Shown here: in pieces, positions 1 through 7,026 of the stretch
Layout of the letters: each line of letters opens with the position of its first letter
Position numbering within the stretch: the stretch's first letter is position 1
From: an uncultured Opitutia bacterium
GTDB lineage: Bacteria > Verrucomicrobiota > Verrucomicrobiia > Opitutales > UBA953
DNA length: 11,511 nucleotides
Reading direction: 5' to 3'
Assembly: GCA_903929325.1 (NCBI GenBank)
Contig: CAIYUD010000079.1
Location: forward strand, 1-11,511
Made by a program: the position numbers and the translations under genes
Notes under the pieces: model-generated
Databases searched by the model: none
Told to the model about the DNA's origin: nothing
Seen by the model: only the letters and a program-made list of their open reading frames with translations

Positions 1-54
1 GAGCCAACCGTGGTCTGCGCCGCCACGTTCGGCGGATGGACGGTAGAGAATCAT
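1..54 (-). CDS. Pirin family protein, N-terminal fragment cut by window edge
   Basis: Only the first 18 codons lie in the window. Reading leftward from an ATG at 54-52 the frame is open to base 1 and gives MILYRPSAERGGADHGWL. This resembles the start of bacterial pirins of the YhhW type, which open with MIYLRK..ERG.A.HGWL before an HTFSFA stretch, so the conserved ERG-x-A-x-HGWL core is visible. Pirins are bicupin proteins; some have quercetin 2,3-dioxygenase activity, but the cellular role is usually unknown. The metal-binding histidines would lie beyond the edge. The gene starts 27 bp after the cysNC stop on the same strand, so it may be the last gene of the sulfate operon. No Shine-Dalgarno motif precedes it. 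The call rests on a short match and on my memory of the family. Confidence 0.7.
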   Translation of the reverse strand, partial: MILYRPSAERGGADHGWL

Positions 55-81
55 CTGTTCAAATCAGAAACCAATGATCGC

Positions 82-1965
82 TTATACTTCCCAATCTTCT
101 CGGGGTTCACGCACGGCAGCATCAATTGCAGCAAGCACCTGTTCAGTGGCTGCGGCAAGGTCGACTTGGTCTGTACGCACATGGACTTCTGGGTCCTGCG
201 GTGCTTCGTAAGGCGAGGAGATTCCGGTGAACTCACGGATTTCGCCCCGACGTACTTTTGCGTAGAGTCCTTTGGGATCGCGCGACTCGCAGACGGCAAG
301 GGGTGCATCAACGAAGACTTCCAAGAAGGCATGCCGCGCCAAGGCACGTCGTGACTTCTCACGATCCGCTGCCAGTGGCGCAATTAGGGTGACAAGCACG
401 ATGGCCCCCGTGTCTGCAAACAAACCTGCCACGGCAGCTGCACGGCGAACGCTTTCGGCGCGGGCTTCGGGGGTAAATGCCAGATCGCGCGAAAGGGATG
501 CGCGCAACTCATCGCCATCTACGCGTAGGACATGTTTGCCGGCATCGAAGAGTCGACGTTCAACAGATTCAGATAGGGTAGACTTTCCGGAGCCTGACAG
601 ACCAGTGAACCAAAGGATTGCCGGGCCATGGCCATGGCGCGCAATACGTTCAGCCGGCGTTACGCGGCCTTTGCCCGTTGTTTGTGACGAGCTAACTTCT
701 TCGGTGATAATTCCGCCACCGGCAATACGTTCACCGTCTTCAATAGCGAATCGACCGGTAACGGGACACTCGTGATGAAGGTCATAGGCAATCGGTGCAG
801 CTGTACGCAGTACAATGTCAGCGACGGCATCTTTGGGTACAGATTCCCCTTGGGTTGAAGCGAGTGTGTCGGCATCGGTGACACTGTGGATGCGGCTAAC
901 GAAGGCGGGCACGTCTTGGGTACCGAGTCTTAGGCGATAGGAACGACCCAGTGCTAACGGTTCACGTCCCAGCCAGAAAATGCGTGCACGGAACTCGCGA
1001 CCGACCCGGGGTGCATGGCTGGGGTGGGCGGCGATTTGACCGCGTTCCACGAAGATTTGTTCTTCGAGTGTAAACCCAGCTGAAGCTCCGGTGGGAACAA
1101 CGTCACGTTTCGTGATAGGCCAGTCTTCAAAAGCGCGAACGGTTGTGCTGCGTCCACCCGGTAAGAATACGAGGGGCTCTCCTGGACGAAGTGATCCGGA
1201 TTCTACGCGTCCTGCGATAATGCGACGATGGTCGAATCGATAGATATCACTAACCGGCATGCGCAAGGGTAGGCCTGCAACATTATCGACGTGTACAAGG
1301 TCATCGAGAGCTTCGGCCACGGTTGGACCTTTGTACCAAGCCATTGCTTGAGAGCGTGTGACGACGTTGTCGCCATGGCGGGCTGCAATTGGGATGAAGC
1401 GGGCAGCTTTGAGTCCTAACGACGCAAGAAAGGCAGTATACTCGGTTTCGATACGCTGGAATGTAGCGGCATCGTGTTTCACTAAGTCCATCTTGTTAAC
1501 GAGCACAACCAACTGCTTAACGCCGAGAAGCGAAAGCAATACGGCGTGACGACGTGATTGATCCATGACGCCCTCTTGAGCGTCAATGACAAGTAGGGCA
1601 GCTGAGGCGCTCGCCGCACCTGTTACCATGTTTTTTAGAAACTCGCGGTGTCCGGGTGCGTCAATAATCGCATAGTTGCGTTTTTTCGTACGGAAGAAGA
1701 TGCGCGTCGTATCGATGGTAATGTTCTGTTCTTGCTCTTCGAGAAGGGCGTCGAGCAAGAAGGCATATTCGAAGTCCATGTTTTCAGCCGCACAGGCTTT
1801 TTTGACCTGCTCAATTTTACCTTCAGGCAGGGATTCGGTGTCATGGAGAAGCCGTCCGACGAACGTGGATTTACCGTGGTCGACATGGCCGACGACGACC
1901 ACATGAAGGCGGCCGACGTCCGTTTCCGTCTGTGCGGTGTAAGTGGCTGGAGCTGAAGCAGACAT
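82..1965 (-). CDS. cysNC: CysN/CysC fusion: sulfate adenylyltransferase subunit 1 plus adenylylsulfate kinase
   Basis: This 627-residue bifunctional enzyme couples GTP hydrolysis to sulfate activation (ATP + sulfate to APS, with CysD) and carries an APS kinase domain that can make PAPS. Residues about 18-425 are an EF-Tu-like GTPase: G1 GHVDHGKS at 26-33, switch I ITIDT near 82-86, G3 DAPGH at 102-106, G4 NKMD at 157-160, then beta-barrel domains. Residues about 446-620 are the kinase: Walker A GLSGSGKST at 455-463, DGDE at 483-486, DPKGLY at 563-568, FTGISSPYE at 579-587. Several kinase positions differ from the usual CysC motifs (DGDN to DGDE, ISPFRADR to IAPLAADR, FTGID to FTGIS). Length fits a CysNC fusion. 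The ATG at 1965 lies 43 bp after cysD with no Shine-Dalgarno. It is the last complete gene of the cysI-cysH-cysD-cysNC operon. The domain calls are firm; retained kinase activity is inference. Confidence 0.96.
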   Translation of the reverse strand: MSASAPATYTAQTETDVGRLHVVVVGHVDHGKSTFVGRLLHDTESLPEGKIEQVKKACAAENMDFEYAFLLDALLEEQEQNITIDTTRIFFRTKKRNYAIIDAPGHREFLKNMVTGAASASAALLVIDAQEGVMDQSRRHAVLLSLLGVKQLVVLVNKMDLVKHDAATFQRIETEYTAFLASLGLKAARFIPIAARHGDNVVTRSQAMAWYKGPTVAEALDDLVHVDNVAGLPLRMPVSDIYRFDHRRIIAGRVESGSLRPGEPLVFLPGGRSTTVRAFEDWPITKRDVVPTGASAGFTLEEQIFVERGQIAAHPSHAPRVGREFRARIFWLGREPLALGRSYRLRLGTQDVPAFVSRIHSVTDADTLASTQGESVPKDAVADIVLRTAAPIAYDLHHECPVTGRFAIEDGERIAGGGIITEEVSSSQTTGKGRVTPAERIARHGHGPAILWFTGLSGSGKSTLSESVERRLFDAGKHVLRVDGDELRASLSRDLAFTPEARAESVRRAAAVAGLFADTGAIVLVTLIAPLAADREKSRRALARHAFLEVFVDAPLAVCESRDPKGLYAKVRRGEIREFTGISSPYEAPQDPEVHVRTDQVDLAAATEQVLAAIDAAVREPREDWEV

Positions 1966-2008
1966 TTTAAAGTAGAGTTAAGGTTTTAGTTATTGGGACG
2001 TTTAGGCA

Positions 2009-2839
2009 TCACATGAAGCCCTTCGCGCGCAGCTTTTGCATCGCATTACGCTCATGGTGATCCTGGGCACGTCCTGCCCGTTCGCTTGTTCGGGTTAAGC
2101 GAAGCTCATCGATGACTTTATCAATCGTGTCAGCATCGCTAACGACCGGGTGGGTAATGGGATGGCAACCGAGTGACCGGAAGCGCTTTCCTTCGCGTGC
2201 GTAGTATAAAGTAGGAATGGGAATCGCTTCACGGCGGATATATTCCCAGATATCGAGTTCCGTCCATTCGAGTAGAGGTTGGACGCGTACATGTCCGCCC
2301 GTAGGAGCACGGGATGCAAATTGACCCCAGAATTCAGGTGGTTGGTCTTTATAATCCCAAACGCCTTCGGCTGAACGAGGTGAAAAGTGACGTTCTTTCG
2401 CGCGCGTTGGATCTTCGTCGCGGCGAATACCGGTTATGAGGGCATCCCATTTATACTCATCTAGGGCAGCACGCAGCGCTAAGGTCTTTAGTTCATGGGT
2501 AACGGTGACTGGGTCGTGCGTCGCATAACTAACGCCACGATCAATTGCCTCTTGATTGATGCGAATAAGCAAATCGAGCTCATGTTCTTTGGTCGCCCAT
2601 TCCCGGAAGGTATACATCTCGGGAAACTCATACGTGGTGTCGATGTGGAGAAGAGGGAAGGGTACCTTCCCAGCGAAAGCTTTACGGGCGAGCCAGATGA
2701 GCACGTTGGAGTCTTTGCCCATCGACCAGGGCATGCATACTTTACGAAAGTTTCGGTACGCTTCTCGGAAAATATGAATCGAAGTCTGCTCCAGTCGGGT
2801 CAGATGATCCATGGGAGGTACAGGCGCGTTTTGGCTCAT
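2009..2839 (-). CDS. cysD: Sulfate adenylyltransferase subunit 2 (ATP sulfurylase small subunit)
   Basis: CysD (276 residues) is the catalytic small subunit of heterodimeric ATP sulfurylase. It transfers AMP from ATP to sulfate in the cytoplasm, driven by the CysN GTPase encoded just downstream. The PP-loop is seen as SMGKDS at 39-44, with the typical upstream HIFREAYRNF region at 22-31. The family blocks HIDTTYEFPEMY at 65-76 and GIRRDEDPTRAKER at 137-150 are intact, as are the later EWTELDIWEYI block near 191-201 and SLGCHPIT at 222-229. The C-terminal tail is less conserved than in enterobacterial CysD, which usually runs to about 300 residues. Its ATG overlaps the cysH stop in an ATGA arrangement (2836-2839), which implies translational coupling. 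I see nothing abnormal in it. Confidence 0.97.
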   Translation of the reverse strand: MSQNAPVPPMDHLTRLEQTSIHIFREAYRNFRKVCMPWSMGKDSNVLIWLARKAFAGKVPFPLLHIDTTYEFPEMYTFREWATKEHELDLLIRINQEAIDRGVSYATHDPVTVTHELKTLALRAALDEYKWDALITGIRRDEDPTRAKERHFSPRSAEGVWDYKDQPPEFWGQFASRAPTGGHVRVQPLLEWTELDIWEYIRREAIPIPTLYYAREGKRFRSLGCHPITHPVVSDADTIDKVIDELRLTRTSERAGRAQDHHERNAMQKLRAKGFM

Positions 2840-3597
2840 GCGGAATTCTTATACCTTGTGTGGAGACCACATTCGGTTTTCGCAAGCCCAGGCCATCGGC
2901 CGGCCCGGTCGTCATCCGATGCGCTTGTTGGGCGGGTACAGACCGAACAGCCAATCGAGCGGTATCCACGGTCATGGAGGGCGTTATAGGGTAACTGGTT
3001 TTCGCGAAGGTATTTCCATACACGGTCGCGATTCCAGTCTGCCAATGGGTTGAGTTTCCAGACAATGCTGCCGTCTTCGCGCCAGGCTAACTCAAGGATT
3101 GGCGTTAATGTACGTTGGGCGGATTGATCTCGGCGTACACCGGTAATCCATAGATCAAGCGAACGCAGTTTGCGGTTAAGGGGTTGGACTTTTCTTAGCT
3201 CGCAGCACAGGTCGGGATTCTTTTCCCACAGCTTATCTCCATGGACTTTAGCTTGCTCCGTTAGACTCAGGTCAGGCAATAAAGACTCGATGCGGATATT
3301 TAGATGATCTTGTAGGGCTGACTTCAGTTCGATGGTTTCACGAAAGAGTAAACCTGTATCGAGGCTGAAGGCGGGTAGACGTAATTTATTTGCCTTTGCA
3401 AGATGCAGAATGGCTACGCCGGCAGGTTGAAAACTTGTACCGATGGCAGCGCGCACCCCAAAAGTTTCCCACGCCCACCGTAATCGTTCCTCGGGTGTAG
3501 ACTTTTCCAGTTTAGTATTTGTTTCTTCCAGTAGCGCAGGATCAAGCACCACGGGAGAGGGCTCGGAGCGCAACCAGCTGACAACACGTGCAAACAT
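2836..3597 (-). CDS. cysH: Assimilatory APS/PAPS reductase with 4Fe-4S ligand cysteines
   Basis: CysH (253 residues) reduces APS or PAPS to sulfite using thioredoxin or glutaredoxin. The modified PP-loop is at about 52-60 (IGTSFQPAG) and the substrate motif GVRRDQSAQR at 153-162. The catalytic tail cysteine sits in TECGLH at 241-246 (C243). Two cysteine pairs are present, CC at 131-132 in LCCELRKVQPL and C217/C220 in IGCSVCTRP. This CC...CxxC set binds a 4Fe-4S cluster in bacterial APS reductases and is absent from the PAPS-specific enterobacterial enzyme. On established family rules this points to APS, or dual APS/PAPS, specificity, even though an APS kinase domain is encoded in the same operon. 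The gene starts 8 bp after the cysI stop and overlaps cysD by 4 bp. Confidence 0.95.
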   Translation of the reverse strand: MFARVVSWLRSEPSPVVLDPALLEETNTKLEKSTPEERLRWAWETFGVRAAIGTSFQPAGVAILHLAKANKLRLPAFSLDTGLLFRETIELKSALQDHLNIRIESLLPDLSLTEQAKVHGDKLWEKNPDLCCELRKVQPLNRKLRSLDLWITGVRRDQSAQRTLTPILELAWREDGSIVWKLNPLADWNRDRVWKYLRENQLPYNALHDRGYRSIGCSVCTRPTSASDDDRAGRWPGLAKTECGLHTRYKNSA

Positions 3598-3610
3598 CTA
3601 AAATTTTAGA
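3597..3610. repeat. 14-bp perfect palindrome at the cysI/cysH junction
   Basis: TCTAAAATTTTAGA is a perfect inverted repeat with no spacer. It fills the short cysI-cysH junction, including the cysI stop codon and the base next to the cysH ATG. It occupies the place where a ribosome binding site for cysH would lie. In RNA it could at most form a weak 5-bp A/U-rich hairpin with a 4-base loop. Function is unknown, and an A/T-rich palindrome this short can arise by chance. Confidence 0.5.
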
Positions 3611-5339
3611 CTGTGGGTGCTGACCAAAGATCGGCAGTTCGGTCTGCCCAATCACCAAAGGCTTGTTCGGGTGTTCGTTCGCTAGCGTAACGCTTGAAGA
3701 GTACACCGAGCTTCGCAGGGATTTCATCAAACGGAACGGATTCATGCCAATTACGTGCGAGTCGTGTGCCCTCACGGTTACCGCCAAGTAAAACATTATA
3801 CTTACCTGGCGCTTTGCCGATGATACCGATTTCAGCGCTATACGGACGGGCACAGCCATTGGGACATCCCGTCATGCGTACGACGAGCTCCTCGCCACCA
3901 ATACCGGCTGCCGCTTGGGCAGCTTCAATGCTCGCAAGAAACTGTGGGAAAACGCGCTCTGATTCTGCCAAGGCCAGCCCACATGTTGGGAGAGCAGGGC
4001 AGGCCATTCCGCGACTACGCACAAGGCCAGGCGAGAAGACGTTCTCGCATCCATGCGACCTGAGAAGTTTTTCGATTTCATCTTTATGGCCATTTTGAAT
4101 ACCAGACAGCACGAGGTTTTGTGAGGCCGTTAGGCGGAAGGTCGGTCCGAACTTTTTCGCGATTTCGCGTAAAGCAGTCTTTAGGCGATAGCTTTCGGCA
4201 TCTTTTACGCGCCCTGTCTCAATAAACAGTCCGAGGTAGGAAGTGTTATCGGTCTCGCGGTGCCAACCGAATGGGTCACCTTGTCCTTTGAACAAGAAGG
4301 GCTTGGCAGCGGGCAGGGGAGCGCCGAGGCGTTGCGCTAGCTCGCTGCGGAACCACTCAAGGCCTTTTTCTTGGAGGACATACTTAATCCGCGCATGCTT
4401 TCGATCGGTACGGTCACCCCAGTCGCGGTGGATGGAAACGACGGCAATCGATACAGCTGCTATTTGCTCACGGGTGATGAAGCCGACGACATCAGCAAGT
4501 CGTGGGTAAGTAAGTTTATTGCCGTGTGACGTCCCTAGGCCGCCACCGACGAGTAAGTTGTAGCCAATGAGTTTACCGGCTTCGATGACCGCAACAAAGC
4601 CCATATCGTTCGTGAAAATATCGGTATCATTGTTCGGCGGAATTGCGAAACCGACTTTGAACTTTCGTGGGAGATAGGTTTTTCCGTAAAGAGGGTCCAC
4701 AGGTGCGCCTGATTCGTCGGCATCCGCAGGCGGTGGCATGTATGGGTTCGCTTGATCGCTTTTGGCTTTCGCCACGATTTCGCCTAGGCCGAGATCCAGT
4801 TGCACGCCATCAACCCAAATGGAGTGATAGGCAGTCGTGCGTGGGAGTAAAACAGTGGTTACCGCAAACGCATCGTCCTCAATTGACTGAGTGATTGCAT
4901 TGACCGCAGGTGCGGAGGGTGCGGTAACATTTCGATTTACATCACCGCAGGTTGCCAGCGTCGTGCTTAACGCCTCGTTGATGGATTTGATGAGAGAACC
5001 GATTCCTTTTTGTAAAACACCATGGAATTGGAAAGTCTGACGTGAGGTTATCCGGAGTGTGCCATTGGCAAATCGCCCCGAGAGTTCGTCGTACACCAAA
5101 TATTGCGCAGCAGGGACAATGCCTCCCGTCTGACGCGTACGCACCATCACTGAATATTCTTTGCCGACCTTGCGCTTATCGCGGTCGTCTTGCTGATAGA
5201 TGCCGTGGAACTTAATAAACTGTTCGTCGTCTCCTGAGAAGCGGTCCAATGTCTCGTTTGCTAACGTTTCACGGATAGATCCGGAAAGGTCAGGTTTGGC
5301 CGCTTTTAGGAGCTCATTCTTGCTTAAGGGCTTTTCCAT
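3606..5339 (-). CDS. cysI: Assimilatory sulfite reductase, siroheme/4Fe-4S hemoprotein subunit
   Basis: This 577-residue enzyme performs the six-electron reduction of sulfite to sulfide at a coupled siroheme-4Fe-4S centre in the cytoplasm. The cluster ligands are C447 and C453 (ACPALPTCGLA) and C492 and C496 (TGCPNGCARP). The spacing C-x5-C, x38, C-x3-C equals that of E. coli CysI. Siroheme/anion-site blocks are visible: FHGIYQQDDRD at 44-54, LRITSRQTFQFHG at 95-107, NRNV at 135-138, LPRKFK at 223-228 and LLVGGGLGTSHGNK at 262-275. The internal two-fold sulfite/nitrite reductase repeat is complete. It heads the operon; cysH begins 8 bp after its stop. No CysJ flavoprotein gene is in the window, so the electron donor (distant CysJ or ferredoxin) cannot be told from here. 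The siroheme genes lie directly beside it. There is no Shine-Dalgarno; an A/T-rich leader precedes the ATG. Confidence 0.96.
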   Translation of the reverse strand: MEKPLSKNELLKAAKPDLSGSIRETLANETLDRFSGDDEQFIKFHGIYQQDDRDKRKVGKEYSVMVRTRQTGGIVPAAQYLVYDELSGRFANGTLRITSRQTFQFHGVLQKGIGSLIKSINEALSTTLATCGDVNRNVTAPSAPAVNAITQSIEDDAFAVTTVLLPRTTAYHSIWVDGVQLDLGLGEIVAKAKSDQANPYMPPPADADESGAPVDPLYGKTYLPRKFKVGFAIPPNNDTDIFTNDMGFVAVIEAGKLIGYNLLVGGGLGTSHGNKLTYPRLADVVGFITREQIAAVSIAVVSIHRDWGDRTDRKHARIKYVLQEKGLEWFRSELAQRLGAPLPAAKPFLFKGQGDPFGWHRETDNTSYLGLFIETGRVKDAESYRLKTALREIAKKFGPTFRLTASQNLVLSGIQNGHKDEIEKLLRSHGCENVFSPGLVRSRGMACPALPTCGLALAESERVFPQFLASIEAAQAAAGIGGEELVVRMTGCPNGCARPYSAEIGIIGKAPGKYNVLLGGNREGTRLARNWHESVPFDEIPAKLGVLFKRYASERTPEQAFGDWADRTADLWSAPTV

Positions 5340-5397
5340 AAATTTAATCTTGATAAGATGACCAAAGAAATAGAGATTAGGTCAACAACTTTTTTAC
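5340..5397. promoter_or_regulatory. Divergent cysI/cobA control region with near-palindromic half-sites
   Basis: This 58-bp gap must hold the start signals for both the cysI operon (leftward) and cobA (rightward). Two half-sites, GATGACC (5357-5363) and GGTCAAC (5380-5386), form an inverted repeat with one mismatch and centres 23 bp apart, about two helical turns. Read leftward, the right half contains TTGACC (5385-5380), a possible -35 box, but no good -10 follows at 16-18 bp. Read rightward, TTGATA (5350-5355) with a 17-bp spacer precedes only GAGATT. The promoters are therefore guesses. The shared location fits co-regulation of sulfite reductase and its cofactor supply. Confidence 0.35.
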
Positions 5398-6165
5398 ATG
5401 GGTGAACTGAAAGCAGGCAGTATCGCATTCATCGGGGCAGGCCCTGGTGCGGCGGACCTTATCACGGTCCGGGGCTTGCGTCTGCTTAAGCAGGCCGAGG
5501 TGGTCATCCATGATGCGCTACCTGGCGACGAACTTCTCTCCGAAGTCTCTCCGGGAGCTGTACTTGTCGCTGTCGGTAAGCGGTGTGGTTCACATTCGAC
5601 CACTCAAGCAGAGATTCATCTGTTGCTTGTAGAGCACGCTAAAGCTGGTCGCAAAGTTGTTCGACTCAAAGGCGGCGACCCAGGGATATTTGGACGCCTC
5701 GGTGAAGAGACAGAGCATTTAGATTTATACGGCATACCTTGGCAGATAGTCCCCGGCGTTACCGCTGCAGTTGCATCAGGAGCTACGGCGGGTTTTCCAC
5801 TCACTCACCGTGGGATTACGACAGCTGTAACTTTTTTAACTGCGCATTGTGCTGACGGACGAACGCAAGATCTACGCCCATTTGTCGCGAGCGGTGCTAC
5901 GCTTTGTCTCTACATGGGTGCAAAGACATTACCAGCGACAGCACTGTCGCTCGTAGAATCCGGAATGTGTCCTTCGACCCCGGTTGCACTTATTTCCAAG
6001 GCATCTCAACCTGGTGAGACGGTAAAGTTTGTTGAATTACGTTCCCTCGCCGATGGAACGATTGATGTCAGTGTTCTGCCTACACCCTTATTGGCGGTAG
6101 TTGGCGAAGTCGTCCGTCTTGGAATTCCGGAAGACGTCCGCGCAAGCATTCAACAGGTCGTATAA
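5398..6165 (+). CDS. cobA: Uroporphyrinogen-III C-methyltransferase (SUMT)
   Basis: CobA/SUMT (255 residues) methylates uroporphyrinogen III at C2 and C7 with two S-adenosylmethionine molecules, giving precorrin-2, the precursor of siroheme and cobalamin. Motifs in order: GAGPGAADLITVRG at 13-26, the second signature as GGDPGIFGRLGEE at 92-104 (usually GGDPFIFGRGGEE), VPGVTAA at 118-124, PLTHRG at 134-139, YMG at 172-174 and VVGEVV at 234-239. Length matches single-domain SUMT, not the CysG fusion that also carries dehydrogenase/chelatase activity, so those steps need separate genes. It is divergent from cysI, whose product needs siroheme, and convergent with the chelatase gene, overlapping its 3' end by 16 bp. 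The ATG follows a T-rich leader without a Shine-Dalgarno. Confidence 0.95.
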   Translation: MGELKAGSIAFIGAGPGAADLITVRGLRLLKQAEVVIHDALPGDELLSEVSPGAVLVAVGKRCGSHSTTQAEIHLLLVEHAKAGRKVVRLKGGDPGIFGRLGEETEHLDLYGIPWQIVPGVTAAVASGATAGFPLTHRGITTAVTFLTAHCADGRTQDLRPFVASGATLCLYMGAKTLPATALSLVESGMCPSTPVALISKASQPGETVKFVELRSLADGTIDVSVLPTPLLAVVGEVVRLGIPEDVRASIQQVV

Positions 6166-6932
6166 CCGCGTCGAATAACTTCGGTGAGTCCAGGGTGATC
6201 ACCGATAAGCGGTGATAATCTCCAGCTCACTCCGACAGGAGCGTTCTGCGCGCACAGCGTCGCAACATCGCCTCCTGGTCCTGCATGTCTACCTGGTAAA
6301 AGAAAGAGCATCAGTACAACAACTTCACCTTGAGTGCACTTTATGGCATCGGCGAGTAGCGGTTCGTTGAATGCATAAGCAGGTCCTTCGCGTCGCTCCA
6401 TTGAGCAAGCCACGAGTTCATGACTAGATAGCTCGAGTCGTTTGCGTAATTGCGAAGCTAAATCATTACGCGCAGCGGTGACAGTGGGTATGGGGCTGCC
6501 ATGATCGCAAAGTAGTACCGTGCCTCTCCCTTTTTTCCATCCTGTGGAGATAAGGTTGTCATGAAGTATATCGACAAGTCCTGCGGATTCCTCAGGCGTC
6601 CAAAGTGTGCGGGTAATGTTGAGTCCGATACCAACTTTGTGTGCCAGTTCGGGTAAAAATTCGGTTAGGGCCAGACTGGGTCCTATAAAGAGCGGAATAA
6701 CTTCTAAAGTTTCACAGCCCGCAGCTTTCGCTTCTCGGGCGTAACTTTCAAAAGTCTGCGCACGGATACCGTCGAGAATTGTTGGATCAACTTTATCGCT
6801 GTGGAGTACGGAAACGGGATCTACCTGACGTCCTAGGATTTGGGAAAGCTCTTTGGCAAGGACACGCAGTCGAAGTGTAGCAGCCCCGTTGAGGGAGCCG
6901 TTGTCGACCAACAAGGTGCGCCCGGAGCTCAT
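6150..6932 (-). CDS. Sirohydrochlorin/cobalt chelatase of the CbiX/SirB type, degenerate N-terminal half
   Basis: This 260-residue tandem protein probably inserts Fe2+ (or Co2+) into sirohydrochlorin. The C-terminal half (about 136-260) has the active-site signatures CDHGSP at 142-147 and FLLPGRHAGPGGDVATL at 210-226, so H144 and H216 are the likely metal ligands. The N-terminal half (about 5-125) keeps the fold pattern, but LLVDNGSLNG at 7-16 has Asn in place of the first His, and IPLFIGPSLA at 79-88 has no GRH. Only the C-terminal site therefore looks catalytic. In characterised long CbiX/SirB enzymes the active histidines are in the N-terminal half; C-terminal placement is typical of CbiK. 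The context beside cobA and cysI favours siroheme synthesis. It overlaps the 3' end of cobA by 16 bp, convergently. The ATG at 6932 is preceded by TAGG but no true Shine-Dalgarno. Confidence 0.85.
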   Translation of the reverse strand: MSSGRTLLVDNGSLNGAATLRLRVLAKELSQILGRQVDPVSVLHSDKVDPTILDGIRAQTFESYAREAKAAGCETLEVIPLFIGPSLALTEFLPELAHKVGIGLNITRTLWTPEESAGLVDILHDNLISTGWKKGRGTVLLCDHGSPIPTVTAARNDLASQLRKRLELSSHELVACSMERREGPAYAFNEPLLADAIKCTQGEVVVLMLFLLPGRHAGPGGDVATLCAQNAPVGVSWRLSPLIGDHPGLTEVIRRGYTTC

Positions 6933-7026
6933 TAAACCTAGGAAATGTCAGTTTAATCAGGTTTGGCAACGGTGGTATTTTTTCGGGTTGCCCGCTATAC
7001 GCCTGAGAGAAGTGTGTTGGTCTACC
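6933..7026. other. Divergent intergenic region between the chelatase and thioredoxin-like genes
   Basis: This 94-bp gap separates two divergently read genes and must hold both start signals. Rightward, TATACG (6996-7001) could serve as a -10 box 25 bp before the thioredoxin-like ATG, but no convincing -35 box lies at the right distance. Leftward I find no confident boxes. No riboswitch-like or operator-like structure stands out. Confidence 0.3.

Noticed and set aside
20..35. Possible terminator hairpin CCGCC/GGCGG downstream of cysNC
   Set aside because: The stem has only 5 bp, no T-tract follows on either strand, and it lies inside the pirin coding sequence.
10..775. Plus-strand open frames antisense to cysNC
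   Set aside because: They are uninterrupted only because the opposite strand is coding. The predicted proteins are low-complexity or Arg/Ser-rich with no recognisable motif.
6963..7001. TTGGCA...TATACG promoter for the thioredoxin-like gene
   Set aside because: The spacing between the two boxes is 27 bp, too long for a standard sigma-70 promoter.
6853..7026. N-terminal extension of the thioredoxin-like protein
   Set aside because: The 58 extra codons overlap the start of the chelatase gene, look Arg-rich and non-conserved, and would place the clear signal peptide internally.
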